A stretch of 64,000 nucleotides of DNA, taken from NCBI RefSeq assembly GCF_900114215.1, contig NZ_FOSG01000002.1:62001-126000 (forward strand), written 5' to 3'. The notes under the pieces are model-generated. The model had not been told where the DNA came from and ran no database searches. It saw only the letters and a list, made by a program, of their open reading frames with translations. This stretch comes from Streptomyces mangrovi. Lineage in GTDB: Bacteria; Actinomycetota; Actinomycetes; Streptomycetales; Streptomycetaceae. The translations under genes and the position numbers were made by a program. Shown one piece after another: positions 25,656-36,214 of this stretch (position 1 is the first letter of the stretch; each line of letters begins with the position of its first letter).

Positions 25656-26882
25656 TCAGCCGGCCAGGAGCGTGACTCCCAGAGAGGAGAGCGCGCGACT
25701 GATCGGCTCGTGGATCATGCCGCAGCCGCTGTTCGGGCCGCCGCTGAGAATGCCGTGCGCGGTGGATCCGTTGTAGACACCGCTACCGCTGTCGCCCGGC
25801 GCCACGCACGCCGTGCTCCAGGTCATCCCGGTCAGGGTGCGGCCGGGGTAGTAGACGGTGGCATTGGTGTCGGTGATCTGCCCGCAGGTGTAGCCGGTGG
25901 TGGAGCCCTGCTTGCACACGTACTGGCCCACGTAGTCGTAGTTCCAGCTCCGGATGGGCTGGGTGGTGTAGACCCACCCCCGCGGCTGCCAGAAGGCAGG
26001 ATCACTGATCCGCACGGCGGCGTAGTCGCCGTAGTAGCCGAAGTGGTAGGACGCGGTGCTGCCCACACCCTGGTAGCCATAGCTGTAGGTCGGGACCTGC
26101 CAGTAGGAGGCGGCCTCGGTGCAGTGCCCGGCGGTCAGCATGTAGTAGCTGGAACCGGCGTAGGCCATGAAGGCGCTGGTGCAGCGGGTGTTGCCGCCAT
26201 AGATGGCCAGCCCCGAGCGCAGCGGCGGGTCACAGGAGTACTGCCCGCCGCAGTACAGCGGCTCGGAGGCGTGCTGGTAGGTGTCGATGACCAGTGCGTC
26301 CCCGAACTTCCGCTCGGCCCAGCGCACGGTCCGCTGCTGCTCCCCCGTGAGCTCCCTCCCCTGCGGAAGGTCCAGTCGCAGCACGTTCTTCTCGGTCACC
26401 ACCGCGGACTGCAGGCCGTACTCGGCGCCCTTGTTGGCCTTGGCGATCCGCTTGCCCAGCTCTTCCGACATCTTCTGCAGTTCGCTCATGCCGCGCTGGA
26501 CGACCACGGCCTCGGCCGCCGCCTTCGAGGCAAGAGCGCTCACCGTCGGCACCGCCGACTTCCCCGTCACCGCGACCATCAGCTTGCCGCCTCGGTCGTG
26601 GTCCACCCACGCCCCGCCGAAACGCGCTCCCAGTCTCTTGCGCAGCTTGGTGGCGAGAGCGGCCTGCTCGTCCTGCCGCGCTATGCGCCGCTGCCCTTCC
26701 TCGGCCGGGATGCCGTAATCCTTGGCCAGCTGGGTCACTGCGGCCTTCTGCTGGGCGTCCAGGCGCGGTTGGGCCTGGACCGCCTCACCGGCCGAAGCCG
26801 GCGGAGCCAGGAAGACCGCGGCGATGAGAGCAGCCAAAGCCGCCCACACCGCCCCCGACAACCGTAGTGAAGCACCGTGCAT
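25656..26882 (-). CDS. Secreted S1 (streptogrisin-like) serine protease
   Basis: A 408-residue preproprotein. It has a signal peptide (AVWAALAALIAAVFLAPPASA), a propeptide of about 180 residues resembling streptogrisin/alpha-lytic prodomains, and a chymotrypsin-fold domain. The triad is visible: His253 in TAGHC, Asp286 in YGDYAAVRI and Ser365 in APGDSGSG. Cys pairs flank the active sites. The ATG at 26882 follows CGGAGGTGCTCG. It is transcribed toward the collagenase but has its own terminator. It would cut gelatin or collagen fragments, or mature the collagenase; both are inference. A GTGACAT element lies about 105 bases upstream, which ties it to the island regulon. Confidence 0.93.
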   Translation of the reverse strand: MHGASLRLSGAVWAALAALIAAVFLAPPASAGEAVQAQPRLDAQQKAAVTQLAKDYGIPAEEGQRRIARQDEQAALATKLRKRLGARFGGAWVDHDRGGKLMVAVTGKSAVPTVSALASKAAAEAVVVQRGMSELQKMSEELGKRIAKANKGAEYGLQSAVVTEKNVLRLDLPQGRELTGEQQRTVRWAERKFGDALVIDTYQHASEPLYCGGQYSCDPPLRSGLAIYGGNTRCTSAFMAYAGSSYYMLTAGHCTEAASYWQVPTYSYGYQGVGSTASYHFGYYGDYAAVRISDPAFWQPRGWVYTTQPIRSWNYDYVGQYVCKQGSTTGYTCGQITDTNATVYYPGRTLTGMTWSTACVAPGDSGSGVYNGSTAHGILSGGPNSGCGMIHEPISRALSSLGVTLLAG

Positions 26883-26987
26883 CGAGCACCTCCGTGTGAT
26901 GGAGCGAACACCGGATGCAGTGGACACCTCACGCAGCGCGTCGATGAACATCCGGCGTCAGGAGCATGACAGGGAACAATATGGCGG

Positions 26988-27005
26988 GTGACATTTCACA
27001 TATCA
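26988..27005 (-). promoter_or_regulatory. Island operator-like element, copy g (variant)
   Basis: The plus strand reads GTGACATTTCACATATCA, and the minus strand then gives ATATTGT a few bases on. It keeps GTGACAT but has a different layout from copies c-f. It is about 105-125 bases upstream of the S1 protease ATG. Confidence 0.4.
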
Positions 27006-27127
27006 AGGGTGGTGTTTCAATCTCCGCAGAACCACTCGCTGTGCGTAGGCAAACCCCCTGGTCAGCGAGACCAGTTCTCCTGCGACTCGCCTCAACAAAC
27101 TGCTACATGGCTGGTGAAGCTTCCCCT

Positions 27128-27460
27128 TGATCGTGGACACCTGGAGACTGGGACCTGAGGTTCCACCAGAGGAAGTAGCACCAGGTGGGAGGCAAGTACA
27201 CGAAGCGGTACACCGAGGAGTTCAAGCGGGACGCGATCGCGCTCGTCGACTCCTCGGGCAAGACGGTCACCGCCGTCGCCCGGGAACTCGGCATCAGCTC
27301 CGAATCCCTGCGCGGCTGGTACCGCCGGGCCAAGGCCGACCGGGCCGAGGGTGCCCCGGGCGAGTTGACCGGCGTGAGCGTGAGGAACTGCGCCGGCTGC
27401 GCAGGGAGAACCGTAACCGCCGCCGCCTGCGCAAGCACAAGATCTTCGGCTACTCACACC
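27128..27460 (+). mobile_element. IS3-family remnant with broken orfA
   Basis: A likely left end, TGATCGTGGACACCTGGAGA, at 27128 precedes an orfA-type transposase gene starting with GTG at 27185: KRYTEEFKRDAIALVDSSG, then VARELGISSESLRGWYRRAK. This is the IS3 helix-turn-helix region. The frame is lost near 27372, where the typical EREELRRLRREN continues in another frame. No orfB or right end is present. It is an inactive fragment, and marks the border between the collagen genes and the xylanase gene. Confidence 0.8.
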
Positions 27461-27660
27461 AGCCGAGACCAGGCAACGGCGTCAACACGCCCTCGCGGCA
27501 TAACGAACGAATGTCCAAGATCACGGGGAAACTTCACCGACACCCTCACCCCATCTCCCGCTCCGTCCCCGGTCCGTGCCTCTCGGGCCGGGGACGGCCG
27601 CGTTCCGCCCCCGGCCCCACCATGGGTGGCCGCCCCCGCCTCCACAAGTTCCGGAAAGGC

Positions 27661-27675
27661 TCCGGAAATTACGGA
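27661..27675. promoter_or_regulatory. Xylanase-upstream element, distal copy
   Basis: TCCGGAAATTACGGA is a near-palindrome. It resembles the minus-strand reading of the element at 27801 (TTCCGCAAGGATTACGGAA), sharing TCCGNAA and ATTACGGA. It lies about 400 bases upstream of the xylanase gene. The rest of 27461-28077 holds no gene I can support. Confidence 0.4.
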
Positions 27676-27800
27676 GGAGATCCCTCGCTCATCTCCCACA
27701 TGATCGAAGCCATCCATGGAAGCCGGCGAGAGCCTCCGATCCTCTGTGGTGCCTGAGCAGGTTCTTTCTGACTCCATGAAGATTCGGGGCGTCAGGATCC

Positions 27801-27829
27801 TTCCGTAATCCTTGCGGAAACCATTGACA
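27801..27829 (+). promoter_or_regulatory. Probable xylanase operator and -35 box
   Basis: TTCCGTAATCCTTGCGGAA (27801-27819), with TTCCG/CGGAA arms, sits just upstream of a perfect TTGACA (27824-27829). A match to the distal copy at 27661 suggests a regulator site. The -10 is not obvious. The implied 5' leader is about 220 bases. Confidence 0.45.
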
Positions 27830-28077
27830 ACCCATCAGGGCGAATCAACACTGTCGGCGTCGACAGGCCCCGACCGTTGTCGACCCGGGCCACCCCTGCC
27901 GTGGTCCGGCCCTTCGGTTGCCGGCCGTGCGGTGACCGACCGATCGACCGACCTTCACCGTCGTCGTACGGCACCGGCACACGGCGGCCGGCCCCGGACG
28001 GGGCCGGCCGCCGAAGATCCCGCAGATCCGTACGCGATGCCCGGCATCGCCGCCGATCCCTACGAGGAGGCACGCAC

Positions 28078-29118
28078 ATGCACGACGCACCCGCACAGCG
28101 GAAGAGACGCAGACCCGGCCGCACCGGGCTGCTGCCGAGGAACAGCCGGTTCGCCCGGCTGAAGCTGCTCATCGCCAGTGCCTGCGCCGCAATGCTCGCG
28201 GTCCTGGCCCTTCCGCCCGGTGCCGCCCACGCCCAGACCATCACCTCGAACCAGACGGGCAACCACAACGGGTACTTCTACTCGTTCTGGACCGACGCCC
28301 CGGGGACGGTCTCCGCCACCATGGGGTCCGGTGGCAACTACAGCACCTCGTGGAGCAACACCGGCAACTTCGTCATCGGCAAGGGCTGGAGCACCGGCGG
28401 CCGCCGGACCGTGACCTACTCGGGCAGCTTCAACCCGTCCGGCAACGCCTACCTGACGCTCTACGGGTGGTCCAGGAACCCGCTGGTGGAGTACTACATC
28501 GTCGACAACTGGGGCACCTACCGGCCCACCGGGACCTTCATGGGCACGGTGACCACCGACGGCGGTACGTACGACATCTACAAGACGACGCGGTACAACG
28601 CCCCCTCGATCGAGGGCACCAGGACCTTCGACCAGTACTGGAGCGTCCGGCAGCAGAAGAGGACCGGCGGCACCATCACCACCGGCAACCACTTCGACGC
28701 GTGGGCCCGGGCCGGAATGCAGCTGGGCAGCCACGACTACATGATCATGGCGACCGAGGGCTACCAGAGCAGCGGCAACTCCAACATCACCGTCGGCGGC
28801 ACCTCCGACGGTGGCGGCGGCGGTGGCGGCGGTGGCGGCGGCGGTGGTGGCGGCGGCTGCACCGCGACTCTGTCCGCCGGCGAGAGGTGGGACGACCGGT
28901 ACAACCTCAACGTCTCGGTGTCCGGTTCCAGCAACTGGACCGTGACGATGAACGTCCCCTCCCCCGCCACGATCCTGTCGACCTGGAACACCACCGCCAC
29001 CTGGCCCAGCAGCCAGGTCATGGTGGCCAGACCCAACGGCAGCGGCAACAACTTCGGGGTCACCATCAAGCACAACGGCAACTGGACCTGGCCATCGGTG
29101 TCCTGTAGCGCCGGTTAG
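28078..29118 (+). CDS. Secreted GH11 endo-1,4-beta-xylanase with cellulose/xylan-binding domain
   Basis: A 346-residue secreted xylanase. A long basic signal peptide ends near PPGAAHA. The GH11 jelly roll follows, with the nucleophile Glu138 in [11 protein letters not shown] and the acid/base Glu227 in [10 protein letters not shown] run of about 17 glycines links it to a C-terminal carbohydrate-binding domain of about 85 residues ([17 protein letters not shown], ending TWPSVSC, with a likely disulfide). The ATG at 28078 follows ACGAGGAGGCACGCAC. It degrades plant xylan, so it is functionally unrelated to the collagen genes. It lies right after the IS remnant and ends in a strong terminator. 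Confidence 0.95.
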   Translation: MHDAPAQRKRRRPGRTGLLPRNSRFARLKLLIASACAAMLAVLALPPGAAHAQTITSNQTGNHNGYFYSFWTDAPGTVSATMGSGGNYSTSWSNTGNFVIGKGWSTGGRRTVTYSGSFNPSGNAYLTLYGWSRNPLVEYYIVDNWGTYRPTGTFMGTVTTDGGTYDIYKTTRYNAPSIEGTRTFDQYWSVRQQKRTGGTITTGNHFDAWARAGMQLGSHDYMIMATEGYQSSGNSNITVGGTSDGGGGGGGGGGGGGGGGCTATLSAGERWDDRYNLNVSVSGSSNWTVTMNVPSPATILSTWNTTATWPSSQVMVARPNGSGNNFGVTIKHNGNWTWPSVSCSAG

Positions 29119-29190
29119 CCACCGGCAGCGCTCCGAGCACCGCACCCGTGGCGCGGTGGCCCCCGGCCGCCGCGCCACGGCGTTCACGGG

Positions 29191-29224
29191 CCTGCCGCCC
29201 CGGGGGCCCGGGGCGGCAGGTTTT
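29191..29224 (+). terminator. Intrinsic terminator after the xylanase gene
   Basis: A 13-bp perfect stem (CCTGCCGCCCCGG at 29191-29203, complement at 29208-29220) with a 4-base loop, followed by TTTT. Confidence 0.9.
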
Positions 29225-29297
29225 CCACAGGGGTCCTGCCGCCGCCCGTACCTCGGTTAACCTCGGCGTCCGCAGCACCGAGTACGAAGGGGGCGTC

Positions 29298-30065
29298 ATG
29301 GCCGTCGACTACGTGAAGAGGCCGGGGGCGGGTTCCGGTTCCGGGTCCGGGTCCGGGTCCGCGATCAGTCTGGAGAAGGTGGAGGCCGCGGCCCCCGGGC
29401 TGGTGAGCCTGTACAAGCAGGCCGCTGTCAGCCTGGAGAAGCACCGGCTGTCGGGGCAGCGGGCCGCGGTCTACCTGGTGCTGGACCGCTCCGGATCGAT
29501 GCGGCCGTACTACCGCGACGGCACCGTCCAGCACCTGGCCGAGCAGGTCCTCGGGCTGGCCGCGCACCTGGACGACGACGGGCGGGTGCCGGTGGTCTTC
29601 TTCAGCACCGGCGTGGACGGGAGCGCCGAGGTGGCGCTGGAGGACTACGCGGGGCGCGTCGAGGCCCTCCACTCGTCCCTGGGGCACATGGGCCGCACCA
29701 ACTACCACCTCGCGATGGAGGCGGTGATCGAGCACTACCGGGCGAGCGGTTCCACCGACCCGGCCCTGGTGGTCTTCCAGACCGACGGCGGCCCCACCTC
29801 GAAGGCCGCCGCCGAGCGCGTGCTGTGCGAGGCCTCGCGCCTGCCGATGTTCTGGCAGTTCGTCGGGTTCGGGGAGGACGAGTTCCGCTTCCTGCGGAAG
29901 CTGGACGACCTGCCCGTGCCGGGGAAGCGGGTGGTGGACAACGCCGGGTTCTTCGCCGCCGGCCCCGACCCGCGCGCCATACCCGACGCGGAGCTGTACG
30001 ACCGGCTGACCGGCGAGTTCCCCGACTGGCTTCGGGCCGCCCGGGGCAGCGGCATCGTGCGCTGA
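29298..30065 (+). CDS. VWA-domain protein (TerF-like)
   Basis: A 255-residue cytosolic protein. After a Gly-Ser repeat near residues 10-21, it forms a von Willebrand A domain. The MIDAS residues are visible: DRSGSM (DXSXS), the Thr in GRTNYH and the Asp in QTDGGPTS. The closest known group is the TerF-like VWA proteins found with or without tellurium-resistance genes; no ter genes are near. The ATG at 29298 follows GAAGGGGGCGTC. It marks the return to core-type sequence after the island. Its function is unknown beyond metal-dependent protein binding. Confidence 0.85.
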   Translation: MAVDYVKRPGAGSGSGSGSGSAISLEKVEAAAPGLVSLYKQAAVSLEKHRLSGQRAAVYLVLDRSGSMRPYYRDGTVQHLAEQVLGLAAHLDDDGRVPVVFFSTGVDGSAEVALEDYAGRVEALHSSLGHMGRTNYHLAMEAVIEHYRASGSTDPALVVFQTDGGPTSKAAAERVLCEASRLPMFWQFVGFGEDEFRFLRKLDDLPVPGKRVVDNAGFFAAGPDPRAIPDAELYDRLTGEFPDWLRAARGSGIVR

Positions 30066-30102
30066 CCCGGGCGGCCGGAAACGAGGGCAGGACACGCAGC
30101 GG

Positions 30103-31122
30103 TCAGCGGCCCGTCCACAGGTAGGTGACGGTCACCCAGCCGTTGTCTCGCAGCCCGACGTCGCGGAAGGTGCCGTCGGCCAGGTCGATGCCGGCGGGGT
30201 TGAGCACCCGGCGGCCCTTCCCGTCGCGTCCGCCGTTGTAGCCCGTGTAGTACGCGGCCTCCGCCTCGGGCACCCCCCGCGGCAGGTCGCGGAAGGTCTG
30301 GCGCACCGAGGAGGGGTTCCAGTAGTCGTCGCGGATGTTCCAGGGCCCGACGTCCCACACGGGGGCGGTCACGCAGCGGGCCGGGCCGCAGACCCGCACC
30401 GAGTACTCCCGGCCGCCCTTGCGTGACAGGCCCCGGCGGGAGGGCAGGGCCACGAAGCGGTCGTTCTCCCGGATGACGTGGCCGTTGGCGGTGGTGCGGC
30501 CTACCAGGCCGATCCGGGTGGCGAAGACATGGGCACCGTACGCGGCGGCCGCCTGCGGCTCCGGCCGGGCGTCCGGGTCGGTGTCGGCGCTCACCTCCAG
30601 GCCGCGCAGCCGGATCGCGCCCTCGGGGTCCCACATCGCCAGCCGGACCTGGACGGTGGTGACGGCGCGCGGGAGGACGGCGGTGCCGCCGGCCGCGTCG
30701 CCCGCCTCGCGCCACTCGGTCCACGGGCCGCTCCCGGTGCGGCCGCGGACGTCGAAGGCGATCCCCGCGTCGCCGGGCACCTGTGCGTCGGGCCTGACCC
30801 GGACGCGGTTGGCCTGCCGGTCGAGCCGGTGCGGGGCCAGGACCTGGACGCCGTAGTCGCCGGTCGTGCGCAGTTCCCCACCGGTGTGGCGCACACCGCT
30901 GTCGTCGGCGTCCACCCGGGACAGGTCGGCCGCCCAGGTCTGGGCGGGGCCGGGCGCCTCGCGCGCGGCGGGAGCGGGGGCCGGGGCGGCCGGCGGCGCG
31001 AGGCCGAGACCGAGGCAGAGCAAGGCCACGGCCGGCAGGGCGGTACGGGTGGCACGGGTGGTGCGGAGCGGGCGGGGAGTCCGGGACTCGGAGCGGTGGC
31101 GGGCCGGGCGTCTGGTGCGCAT
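30103..31122 (-). CDS. Secreted protein of unknown function
   Basis: A 339-residue protein with a basic N-terminus and a hydrophobic segment (ALPAVALLCLGLGLAPPAA) followed by Ala/Pro-rich residues, so it is probably exported. The middle region (FDVRGRTGSGPWTEWREAG) looks like a beta-sandwich found in secreted amidase-type proteins. The C-terminal part has AYGAHVFATRIGLVGRTTANGH and VWDVGPWNIRDDYWNP. I do not recognise an enzyme motif with certainty. The ATG at 31122 follows CGGAAGGACCACG. It is convergent with the VWA gene, with 37 bases between stops. Confidence 0.75.
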   Translation of the reverse strand: MRTRRPARHRSESRTPRPLRTTRATRTALPAVALLCLGLGLAPPAAPAPAPAAREAPGPAQTWAADLSRVDADDSGVRHTGGELRTTGDYGVQVLAPHRLDRQANRVRVRPDAQVPGDAGIAFDVRGRTGSGPWTEWREAGDAAGGTAVLPRAVTTVQVRLAMWDPEGAIRLRGLEVSADTDPDARPEPQAAAAYGAHVFATRIGLVGRTTANGHVIRENDRFVALPSRRGLSRKGGREYSVRVCGPARCVTAPVWDVGPWNIRDDYWNPSSVRQTFRDLPRGVPEAEAAYYTGYNGGRDGKGRRVLNPAGIDLADGTFRDVGLRDNGWVTVTYLWTGR

Positions 31123-31274
31123 CGTGGTCCTTCCGTGTCGTGCCGCGCGCCCGGCCCCGGTCGGGAACGGGGACACGGCGGGCTCGGCGGGCGGCGGGGC
31201 TCGGTGGCACCGCCGCACCGGTCGGCGCCGCATCGGGTGCGTCAACCGACAAAAGCCACTTATGACACAGAAAA

Positions 31275-31318
31275 GCGGGGCGGTCACCCTGGGTTGCTCC
31301 CTGTGGTGGCCGCCCCGC
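31275..31318 (-). terminator. Hairpin after the EF-hand gene
   Basis: GCGGGGCGGTCACC (31275-31288) pairs with GGTGGCCGCCCCGC (31305-31318), with one mismatch or wobble. It lies 53 bases past the EF-hand gene stop. A run of 10 C follows at 31333-31342. Confidence 0.65.
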
Positions 31319-31370
31319 CGTGCCGTGTTGTGCCCCCCCCCCGCCGCGCCGCGAGGACCGCGCCGCAGCC

Positions 31371-31601
31371 CTACGCCGACCGGGTGGCGGTCTTCTGGCG
31401 GGCCTGCCAGAACTCCTCGAAGGACAGCAGTCCGTCGCCGTCGCTGTCGTGCTGGTTGATCAGCGTCTGGGCCATGTCCACGGTGAGGGTGTGGTCCCCC
31501 AGCTCGCCCAGCACCTTGCGGAACTCCGCCGCGGTGACCAGTCCGTCCCCGTTCAGGTCGAAGCGGTCGAACGCCTCGCGCGCGGTCTCCATGTCGGCCA
31601 T
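31371..31601 (-). CDS. Small two-EF-hand calcium-binding protein
   Basis: A 76-residue calmodulin-like protein with two canonical EF-hand loops: DLNGDGLVTAAE at residues 15-26 and DSDGDGLLSFEE at 52-63. All calcium-ligand positions are filled in both. There is no signal peptide, so it acts in the cytosol as a calcium sensor or buffer. Similar small EF-hand proteins are known in Streptomyces (CabA-D group). The ATG at 31601 is preceded by GGGAGGGGACGACAGGCG. It stands alone between the secreted protein gene and glgX. Partners are unknown. Confidence 0.92.
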   Translation of the reverse strand: MADMETAREAFDRFDLNGDGLVTAAEFRKVLGELGDHTLTVDMAQTLINQHDSDGDGLLSFEEFWQARQKTATRSA

Positions 31602-31704
31602 CGCCTGTCGTCCCCTCCCTCGTGCGGTCGTGACGTGCTCACTCTAACGGGCCATCACCTGAGCCACACGAGTCACTCGCGTATCTTGGGGCAGCGCGCA
31701 TATC

Positions 31705-33957
<2,253 letters not shown>

Positions 33958-34211
33958 GTTGTGGCCTCCGGCGGCTCGCGGCGGGGGCGGTTTCGGGGCC
34001 CGCGCGGCGTGTCCGCCGCACGGGTCCGGTGCCCGGGTCTGGCAGGAGTGTTCCCGTTCGGACCGCCCGCCTCACTCATGTGATCGTCTTCTTTCCACCG
34101 CGCTGCTCCGGCCGGGTGAGGGCCGGGTGAGGGCCGGACCGGGACCGGGCGGGAACCGTACGGCCGGGAGGCGGCGGACCGCGCGGCGTTAACGGGGGCT
34201 AACCTGCCCCC

Positions 34212-34979
34212 ATGACTGTGACTCTTGATGTCGCCGAGGGCGTCGGCACCATCCGACTGAACCGTCCCCCCATGAACGCGCTGGACATCGCCACCCAGGA
34301 CCGGCTGCGCGAGCTGGCCGAGGAGGCGACGCACCGCGACGACGTACGGGCCGTGGTGATCTACGGCGGGGAGAAGGTGTTCGCGGCGGGCGCGGACATC
34401 AAGGAGATGCGCGAGATGGACCACGCGGCCATGGTCGCCAGGTCCCGGGGCCTGCAGGACTCCTTCACCGCCGTGGCCCGCATCCCCAAGCCGGTGGTGG
34501 CCGCGGTGACGGGCTACGCGCTGGGCGGCGGCTGCGAGCTGGCGCTGTGCGCCGACATCCGGATCGCCGCCGACAACGCCAAGCTCGGGCAGCCCGAGAT
34601 CCTGCTGGGGCTGATCCCCGGCGCCGGCGGCACCCAGCGGCTGTCCCGGCTGGTCGGCCCCTCCAGGGCCAAGGACCTGATCTTCACCGGCCGCCAGGTG
34701 AAGGCGGACGAGGCCCTGGCCATCGGCCTGGTGGACAAGGTCGTGCCCGCGGCCGAGGTCTACGAGCAGGCGCACGCCTGGGCGGCGAGGCTGGCGGCCG
34801 GCCCGGCGATCGCCCTGCGCGCCGCCAAGGAGTGCGTCGATTCCGGGCTGGAGGCGGACATCGACACCGGGCTGGCGATCGAGCGCACCTGGTTCGCCGG
34901 GCTGTTCGCGACCGAGGACCGCGAGATCGGCATGCGCAGCTTCGTCGAGGAGGGGCCGGGCAAGGCGAGGTTCCGCTGA
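34212..34979 (+). CDS. Enoyl-CoA hydratase/isomerase family protein
   Basis: A 255-residue crotonase-fold protein, normal length. The oxyanion-hole stretches are VFAAGADIKEM and GYALGGGCELALCADIRIA. Glu residues expected for hydratase chemistry are in GGGCELAL and QPEILLGLIPGAGGTQRL, so it is probably an active 2-enoyl-CoA hydratase for fatty acid or branched-chain oxidation. The ATG at 34212 starts MTVTLDVAEGVGTIRLNRPP; the upstream sequence has no strong ribosome site (CTAACCTGCCCCC), so the transcript may be leaderless. A huge palindromic terminator follows. Confidence 0.92.
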   Translation: MTVTLDVAEGVGTIRLNRPPMNALDIATQDRLRELAEEATHRDDVRAVVIYGGEKVFAAGADIKEMREMDHAAMVARSRGLQDSFTAVARIPKPVVAAVTGYALGGGCELALCADIRIAADNAKLGQPEILLGLIPGAGGTQRLSRLVGPSRAKDLIFTGRQVKADEALAIGLVDKVVPAAEVYEQAHAWAARLAAGPAIALRAAKECVDSGLEADIDTGLAIERTWFAGLFATEDREIGMRSFVEEGPGKARFR

Positions 34980-34986
34980 CGCCCGG

Positions 34987-35036
34987 CCGGGGCGGGGGCG
35001 CGGAACGGCGCGCGCCGTTCCGCGCCCCCGCCCCGG
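34987..35036 (+). terminator. 50-bp perfect palindrome, terminator
   Basis: A 25-base arm (beginning CCGGGGCGGGGGCGCGG, ending ACGGCGC) is followed at once by its exact complement. It starts 8 bases after the enoyl-CoA hydratase stop and would form an extremely stable hairpin. Confidence 0.9.
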
Positions 35037-35146
35037 CGCACGCAACCGGTGCGCGTACCGCACGACGAGCCCCGAACGGCCCCCCACCGAAAGGGAATTC
35101 GCGCTGTACGGCCGCGAGGCGACCATTTCGCGGCCATGATTGGCCC

Positions 35147-35680
35147 ATGGCGGGAGCGAACACGGCGTACATGGCATCGGCACCGGGGGAGGAACCGGCC
35201 CCCGCGATCCCCGACGACGGGCCGGGCGGGGCCGGCTCGTTCACCGGGACCGGTTCACTCGACGAGTCCACCGGGTTCCGCGAGTTCGGCGATCCGGCCG
35301 CCGCGGAGGTACGGCTGCCCAACCGCCCCGAGTCCGCGCGCACCGCGCGCCGGCTGGTCCGCTCCGTCCTGCTGACCCGCTGGGGACTGTCCGAGGCCCT
35401 GGCCGAGGACACCGTGCTGCTCGTCTCCGAACTGGTCGGCAACGCCGTACGGCACACCGGGGCCCAGTCCCTGGGGCTGCGGCTGCGGCGGCAGCGCGGC
35501 CGGATCCGCGTGGAGGTGCGCGACCCCTCGCGCGGACTGCCCTGCCTGCTGCCCGTGCACGAGTTCGACGTCAGCGGGCGCGGACTGTTCCTGGTGGACC
35601 ACCTCTCCGACCGCTGGGGCGTGGACCTGCTGCCGCTGGGCAAGACGACCTGGTTCGAACTGCGGGACGAGGAGCCCTGA
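35147..35680 (+). CDS. ATP-binding protein, anti-sigma/HATPase type
   Basis: A 177-residue protein with an RsbW-like HATPase domain. The N box is VLLVSELVGNAVRHTG, the next motif is IRVEVRDPSRGLP, and GRGLFLVDHLSDRWGVD forms the G-box region. The first 45 residues are acidic and probably disordered. Streptomyces encodes many such proteins; they bind sigma factors or antagonists, and the partner here is unknown. The start at 35147 is uncertain: an in-frame ATG at 35171 is preceded by GGGAGCG at a long spacing. It is unrelated to the HATPase at 10966 beyond the shared domain. Confidence 0.82.
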   Translation: MAGANTAYMASAPGEEPAPAIPDDGPGGAGSFTGTGSLDESTGFREFGDPAAAEVRLPNRPESARTARRLVRSVLLTRWGLSEALAEDTVLLVSELVGNAVRHTGAQSLGLRLRRQRGRIRVEVRDPSRGLPCLLPVHEFDVSGRGLFLVDHLSDRWGVDLLPLGKTTWFELRDEEP

Positions 35681-35742
35681 CCGGCGCCGACGCCCCACCC
35701 GCCGGCCCTGCGCCCGACCCTGCGCCCGCCTCGGCGATCGCC

Positions 35743-36051
35743 TCAGCGCGCGGCGTACCGCCGCGCGCCCGCCCGGCGGCGCCGGTCGTTGCACAGCAGA
35801 CACCGCCCCCAGCCCGGCGGAAGCGGATCGTCCTTGTCCCCGTACAGCGGATCGACCGCCCCGCGCGGATGCTCCCGGCAGCCCGTGCCGCCGCGGTCCT
35901 CGCCCAGCGACCGGGCCGCGTCCAGCGCCCGGCGCAGCGCGTCGGTCAGCTGGTCCGCCTGCTCCGCCGAGGGCTCGCCGTCCAGCGTGAAGACGATGTC
36001 GGAGGCGGTGTGCAGCGCGGCCCGCAGCTCTCTCAGTTCTGCCTGACTCAT
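35743..36051 (-). CDS. Small hypothetical protein with Cys/His pattern
   Basis: A 102-residue protein. The N-terminal half is an amphipathic helix pair (ELRELRAALHTASDIVFTL, then EQADQLTDALRRALDAARSL). The C-terminal half has GCREHP and CLLCNDRRRR, a set of three Cys and one His that could bind zinc, followed by an Arg-rich tail that could bind nucleic acid. I do not recognise the family. The ATG at 36051 diverges from the ABC transporter genes. Length and codon use support a real gene. Confidence 0.7.
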   Translation of the reverse strand: MSQAELRELRAALHTASDIVFTLDGEPSAEQADQLTDALRRALDAARSLGEDRGGTGCREHPRGAVDPLYGDKDDPLPPGWGRCLLCNDRRRRAGARRYAAR

Positions 36052-36214
36052 ACCGGGCAGCGTAGGTGCCCGCACCGACAGGCCGCCCGCTGCTTGTCGG
36101 TGCGGGCGGTACGGGGCCCGGCCGTACGGGGCCTTCGGCCGGGGCGGGCTCGGCCGTCAGTCCTACGGCGGAAAACCGAGTGTGTCCTGTCAGTGATGAA
36201 ACGTAGTCTCACTC

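Noticed and set aside
27461..27756. Continuation of the transposase as a complete IS3 element
   Set aside because: No orfB catalytic DDE region or right inverted repeat is present; the sequence turns into the xylanase upstream region.
28804..28856. Poly-Gly run in the xylanase as a frameshift or assembly fault
   Set aside because: The frame is intact on both sides, and long Gly linkers between catalytic and binding domains are common in Streptomyces xylanases.
31333..31342. Run of 10 C as a phase-variable tract
   Set aside because: It lies in a noncoding gap downstream of a small gene and could not switch a reading frame; it may even be a sequencing length error.
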